Of a DNA stretch of 64,000 nt, positions 60,426 through 64,000 are shown piece after piece. The position numbers and the translations under genes are program-made. Under the pieces are notes generated by a model that was not told the origin of the DNA, searched no databases, and saw nothing but the letters and a program-made list of their open reading frames with translations. The DNA is from Roseateles_E cavernae (lineage in GTDB: Bacteria; Pseudomonadota; Gammaproteobacteria; Burkholderiales; Burkholderiaceae_C): contig NZ_JBDPLH010000005.1 in NCBI RefSeq assembly GCF_040187885.1, positions 1 to 64,000 of the forward strand, in the 5' to 3' direction. Numbering within the stretch: the first letter of the stretch is position 1; the number at the start of each line of letters is the position of its first letter.

Positions 60426-62024
60426 TCAGCCGCCGCGCAGCCCCCGCTCGGCGATCAGCACGGTCGGGAAGCTGACCGGCAGCGTGCGCGGATAGTCGCG
60501 ACTGAAGTGCAGGCCGCGGCTCTCGTGGCGCAACAGAGCCGAGCGCACGATCAGCTCGGCGCAATCGACCAGATTGCGCAGCTCCAGCAGATCGCGAGTG
60601 ACGCGGAAGTTGGCGTAGTAGTCATCGATCTCGCCGCGCAGCAGATCGATGCGGTGCAAGGCCCGCTCCAGCCGCTTGGTGGTGCGCACGATGCCCACAT
60701 AGTTCCACATCAAAAGGCGCAACTCGTCCCAGTTGTGGGCGATCACGACCTGCTCGTCGGCGTCCTCGACCTGGCTTTCGTCCCAGGCCGGCAGCGGGGC
60801 GGGGTCCGGTGTTGCCAGGCCCAGGATGTCGGCCGCGCAGGTCTGACCGAGCACCACGCATTCCAGCAGCGAATTGCTGGCCAGGCGGTTCGCGCCGTGC
60901 AGGCCGGTATAGCTGGTCTCCCCGACCGCATAAAGCCCCGGCAGATCGCTGCAGCCCTTCAGGTCGGTGACGACACCGCCGCAGGTGAAATGCACGGCCG
61001 GCACGACCGGGATCGCCTGGCGCGCGATATCGATGCCCAGACTCAGGCAGCGCGCATGGATGGTCGGGAAATGTTCCTTCAGGAAGGCCTCGCCCAGGTG
61101 CGTGGCGTCCAGCCACACATGGTCCAGGCCGTGCTTCTTCATCTCGAAGTCGATCGCGCGGGCGACGATGTCGCGCGGCGCCAGTTCCATGCGCTCGTCG
61201 TGAGCGGCCATGAAGCGAGTGCCGTCGGGCAATTTCAGATGACCGCCCTCGCCGCGCAGCGCCTCGGTGATCAGGAAACTGCGCTCCTGCGGGTGGTAGA
61301 GGCAGGTCGGGTGGAACTGGATGAACTCCATGTTCGCGACCCGGCAGCCAGCCCGCCAGGCCATCGCGATGCCGTCGCCGGTCGAGGTGTCGGGGTTGGT
61401 CGTGTAGCGGTAAACCTTGCCGGCGCCGCCGGTGGCCATCACGACCGCGCGCGCGGCCAGGGTCTCGACGCGGCGGCTGTCGATGTCCAGCGCGTAGATG
61501 CCGTAGCAGCGCGGCTGCTCCTCGCGCTGCACATGGCGCGAGGTGATCAGATCCAGCGCCATCCAGCGCTCGCGCAGCGTGATATTGGGGTGGGCATGGG
61601 CGGCGGCGAGCAGCTGGTCGTGGATGGCCTTGCCAGTGGCGTCGGCCGCATGGGCGATGCGGCGCACCGCATGGCCGCCCTCGCGGGTCAGGTGCAGGCC
61701 CAGCGGGCCATCGTCGTCCGGCGTGAAAGGCACGCCCTGCTGCACCAGCCATTCGACCGCCTGGGCGCTGCGCTCGGCGATGAAACGGGCGGTGGCCTCG
61801 TCGACCAGGCCGGCGCCGGCATCCTGGGTGTCGCGAACATGGCTCTCGATGCTGTCGTCGCGCCCCAGCACGCCGACGATGCCGCCCTGGGCCCAGGCGG
61901 TGGCCGCCTCGGTCAGGTCGCGCTTGGCCAGCACGACGACAGGCACCGCATCGGCCAGATGCAAGGCCACGGTCAAACCGGCCAGGCCGGCACCGACGAT
62001 CACCACGGGAGCTGCTGCAGTCAT
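60426..62024 (-). CDS. nadB: L-aspartate oxidase
   Basis: FAD enzyme of 532 residues that makes iminoaspartate for NadA. N-terminal FAD fold (VIVGAGLAGLTVALHLAD), WAQGGIVGVLG, the FAD-binding MATGGAGKVYRYTTNP, HPTCLYHPQERSFLITEALRGEGG-type active-site block, and TCGGVVTDL with the SYTGLHGANRLASNSLLE signature. Complete. Probable promoter at 62071-62099. Confidence 0.97.
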   Translation of the reverse strand: MTAAAPVVIVGAGLAGLTVALHLADAVPVVVLAKRDLTEAATAWAQGGIVGVLGRDDSIESHVRDTQDAGAGLVDEATARFIAERSAQAVEWLVQQGVPFTPDDDGPLGLHLTREGGHAVRRIAHAADATGKAIHDQLLAAAHAHPNITLRERWMALDLITSRHVQREEQPRCYGIYALDIDSRRVETLAARAVVMATGGAGKVYRYTTNPDTSTGDGIAMAWRAGCRVANMEFIQFHPTCLYHPQERSFLITEALRGEGGHLKLPDGTRFMAAHDERMELAPRDIVARAIDFEMKKHGLDHVWLDATHLGEAFLKEHFPTIHARCLSLGIDIARQAIPVVPAVHFTCGGVVTDLKGCSDLPGLYAVGETSYTGLHGANRLASNSLLECVVLGQTCAADILGLATPDPAPLPAWDESQVEDADEQVVIAHNWDELRLLMWNYVGIVRTTKRLERALHRIDLLRGEIDDYYANFRVTRDLLELRNLVDCAELIVRSALLRHESRGLHFSRDYPRTLPVSFPTVLIAERGLRGG

Positions 62025-62070
62025 TCAGGCGGCCGCCAGCTGCGTGGCGTCATCAAACAAGGAAGCGCTG

Positions 62071-62099
62071 ATTCTAAGTAGCGATCGCGGTCCGGATAA
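62071..62099 (-). promoter_or_regulatory. Candidate promoter of nadB
   Basis: On the minus strand TTATCC is followed after 17 bases by TAGAAT, which lies 47 bases before the nadB ATG. The -35 match is moderate, so this is tentative. Confidence 0.4.
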
Positions 62100-62107
62100 T
62101 CCGATGC

Positions 62108-62794
62108 ATGAGCGCTCTGCCCCGCATCGCCTGCCCCTTGTGCGGCGGCCTCGATCTGCTGACCCTGCCTGCCGTGCGCGAGCGCGCCTACCGGCAGTGC
62201 CCGCGCTGCCGGCTCAGCTTCATGCAGCCGGCCGACCGCCCGAGCCCGAGCGCCGAGAAGCAGGCCTATGACCGGCACCGCAACGAGCCCGGGGACAGCC
62301 ACTATCGGGCCTTCCTCGACCGCCTGGCCCTGCCGCTGGCCGAGCGGCTGCGGCCCGGCGATGAGGGTCTGGACTATGGCTGCGGCCCCGGCCCGGCCTT
62401 GGCGGCCATGCTTAGCGAGCGCGGCTTCCCCACCGCCGCCTACGACCCCATCTATGCGTCGAACACCGAGTTGCTGCAGCGCCGCTACGACTTCATCACT
62501 TGCACCGAGGTGGCCGAGCATTTCCACGACCCGGCGGCCGAGTTCGCACGGCTGGACGCGCTGCTGCGTCCCGGTGGCTGGCTGGGACTGATGACGCAGT
62601 GGCGCCAGCCGGAGCGCGACTTCGCGGCCTGGCGCTATGTCCATGACCCGACCCATGTGTGCTTTTACGAGCGCGCCACGCTGGACTGGATCGCCCGGCG
62701 CTGGGGCTGGGCACTGCAATGCCCGGCCGCGAACATCGCCTTGTTTCGCAAGCTCCCTAGCCCGAAGGATGCAAGCCGGGGCGCCGCTGCCTAG
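62108..62794 (+). CDS. Class I SAM-dependent methyltransferase with N-terminal zinc ribbon
   Basis: A 228-residue methyltransferase. The N-terminus CPLCGG ... CPRCRLSF is a zinc-ribbon-like hook; DEGLDYGCGPGPALAAML is the SAM-binding motif I, and CTEVAEHFHDP the following acidic strand. This Cys-plus-Methyltransf_11/23 form is common and its substrate unknown. It is divergent from nadB across 83 bases. Confidence 0.86.
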   Translation: MSALPRIACPLCGGLDLLTLPAVRERAYRQCPRCRLSFMQPADRPSPSAEKQAYDRHRNEPGDSHYRAFLDRLALPLAERLRPGDEGLDYGCGPGPALAAMLSERGFPTAAYDPIYASNTELLQRRYDFITCTEVAEHFHDPAAEFARLDALLRPGGWLGLMTQWRQPERDFAAWRYVHDPTHVCFYERATLDWIARRWGWALQCPAANIALFRKLPSPKDASRGAAA

Positions 62795-62846
62795 AGTCCT
62801 TGCCAGCGGCGCCGTCGTGCCGCCCGAGCAGTTCTAGGAGATCCTC

Positions 62847-64000
62847 ATGGCCACAGCAAGAAAGAGCACCGGTGCCCCTGACGCCACCGCCCGCAAGTCG
62901 GTGATCGTCACTTTCAAACCCAAGGACAAGCGCAAGAACAAAAAGGCCGACAAGCTCGAACTGCTGGCCAGCAGCTGCCCGCGCAGTGAAAGCCTCGAGT
63001 TCTTCGACGTCGGCAGCGCCTCGGCCTTCACGATAGGCTCGCCCGGCCTGCCGGGCGGCCTGGACAGCGATCACATGGGCTTCGACATCAATCTGTTCGA
63101 GGCCCCGATCCTGACGCTGACGCTCAGCGATGCCGAGATCAAGGCACTGAAGGGCAACCCCGATGTCGCCGCCGTCGAGACCGATGGCTGGGCCTATGCG
63201 CTGCCGATGGAGACCCTGGTGTTCGAGGGCCAGCCCTCGGTGCAGGCCGAGACCGTGCCGGTGGGTGTCTCGCAGATCAAGGCGCCGCCGGCCTGGGGCT
63301 GCTCGCGCGGGCGCGGCATCAAGGTCGCGGTGCTGGACACCGGCATCGACTGGAACCATCCCGACCTGAAGGCCAATGTCAAAGGCGCGGTCAGCTTCGT
63401 GCCCGGCGAGACCGCGATGGACGGCAACAGCCACGGCACCCATTGCGCCGGCACCATAGGCGCGGCGATCAACGGCGCCGGCGTGGTCGGCGTCGCGCCC
63501 GAGGCCTCGCTGTACGGCGTCAAGGTGCTGGCCAACAACGGCAGCGGCCAGTACAGCTGGATCATTGCCGGCATCAACTGGGCGATCCAGAACAAGATGC
63601 AGATCGTCAGCATGAGCCTGGGCGGCGGCGGTGCACCGGCCGCGCTGGAGGCGATCTGCGACGCCGCCTACAACGCCGGCGTGCTGCTGATCGCGGCGGC
63701 CGGCAATGCCGGCCCGGGCATGGGCACGGTGGGCTACCCCGGCAAGTACAAGCGGGTGATCGCGGTCTCGGCCATCGACAACAGCAATGTGATCGCGTCC
63801 TTCAGCAGCCGCGGCCCCGAGATCGAGATCGCCGCGCCGGGCGTGCAGGTGCTGTCCACCGTGCCGGGCGGCGGCTACGGCCAGAAGAGCGGCACCAGCA
63901 TGGCCTGCCCCCATGTGGCCGGCGCGGCCGCCGTGGTCTGGGGCGCGCACCGCTTCGCGAGCAACACGCAGATCTGGAACCTGCTGGCCAGCACCGCCGA
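62847..64000 (+). CDS. Subtilisin-family (S8) serine peptidase, 3'-truncated by the window edge
   Basis: The gene opens at an ATG with an AGGAG site eight bases before it and runs open to the window end (384 codons). The catalytic triad is Asp164 (VLDTGID), His196 (NSHGTHCAG) and Ser351 (GTSMACPHVAG). The first 110 residues form an inhibitor-I9-like propeptide (LSDAEIKALKGNPDVAAVE). There is no hydrophobic signal peptide; the N-terminus is lysine-rich, so it may be intracellular or exported by another route. The C-terminal part after the catalytic domain is outside the window. Confidence 0.92.
   Translation, partial: MATARKSTGAPDATARKSVIVTFKPKDKRKNKKADKLELLASSCPRSESLEFFDVGSASAFTIGSPGLPGGLDSDHMGFDINLFEAPILTLTLSDAEIKALKGNPDVAAVETDGWAYALPMETLVFEGQPSVQAETVPVGVSQIKAPPAWGCSRGRGIKVAVLDTGIDWNHPDLKANVKGAVSFVPGETAMDGNSHGTHCAGTIGAAINGAGVVGVAPEASLYGVKVLANNGSGQYSWIIAGINWAIQNKMQIVSMSLGGGGAPAALEAICDAAYNAGVLLIAAAGNAGPGMGTVGYPGKYKRVIAVSAIDNSNVIASFSSRGPEIEIAAPGVQVLSTVPGGGYGQKSGTSMACPHVAGAAAVVWGAHRFASNTQIWNLLASTA

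Overview
The window is a high-GC chromosomal segment from a betaproteobacterium of the order Burkholderiales, most like the Roseateles/Rubrivivax/Paucibacter group. The evidence is the phenylacetate (paa) cluster with a TetR-type PaaR, a Bug-family solute receptor, the argH-algZ-algR and hemCDXY gene sets, and a GC-rich intergenic repeat typical of the order. Genes are packed tightly, with many 1-4 bp stop/start overlaps and several tail-to-tail overlaps. I see no rRNA, CRISPR array or insertion sequence. No stretch longer than about 300 bases lacks a gene or RNA.

Layout. (1) 1-2706 is the right end of an integrated element: a partial ASCH-domain protein, a D12-class adenine methyltransferase, a small helix-turn-helix protein and a tyrosine integrase. 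The integrase abuts the 3' end of (2) four tandem tRNA-Arg(ACG) genes in a 141-bp repeat (2748-3247), the likely attachment locus. (3) 3317-7503 is the haem operon hemC-hemD-hemX-hemY. (4) 7610-12711 holds ppc, pncA, pncB and a YjfB-family gene. (5) 12732-16142 holds algR/algZ divergent from argH. (6) 16194-18111 holds a hemerythrin and an SOS-promoter unit with a 28-codon ORF followed by dinB. (7) 18108-26962 is an accessory metabolic stretch: two LysR regulators, an AtuA-type pair, a Bug receptor, DUF454, an alpha-hydroxy-acid oxidase, an SLC13-like permease and a serine hydrolase. (8) 27054-38132 is the phenylacetate catabolic cluster, running leftwards from paaG, with divergent paaY. (9) 38110-41352 holds a DUF4130 protein and a radical-SAM DNA-repair-type protein behind an SOS box set in a 48-bp perfect inverted repeat, then a carboxylate-amine ligase. 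(10) 41559-44539 holds moaA, a GNAT gene and moeA. (11) 44686-46285 is a three-gene unit ending in an orphan flgH. (12) 46420-64000 holds regulators and housekeeping genes (mfd, serB, rraA, a TPP enzyme, an MFS/AraC pair, nadA, comFB-like, nadB) and ends inside a subtilase gene.

How the genes work together. PaaK makes phenylacetyl-CoA, PaaABCDE epoxidises it, PaaG isomerises it to the oxepin, PaaZ opens and oxidises the ring, PaaI and PaaY are thioesterases, and PaaR represses the set through an operator visible at 37400-37431. PaaF, PaaH and PaaJ are not in the window. NAD supply is covered by salvage genes (pncA, pncB) and by the first two de novo genes (nadB, nadA). DNA-damage functions (dinB, the radical-SAM/DUF4130 pair, mfd) recur, two of them behind clear LexA boxes.

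The most notable observations are the LexA-controlled 28-residue peptide upstream of dinB, the LexA box embedded in a 20-bp-arm palindrome, the three-half-site PaaR operator, and the orphan flgH unit whose start codon lies in a potential hairpin. Assignments rest on motif and family recognition from memory. No database search was run.
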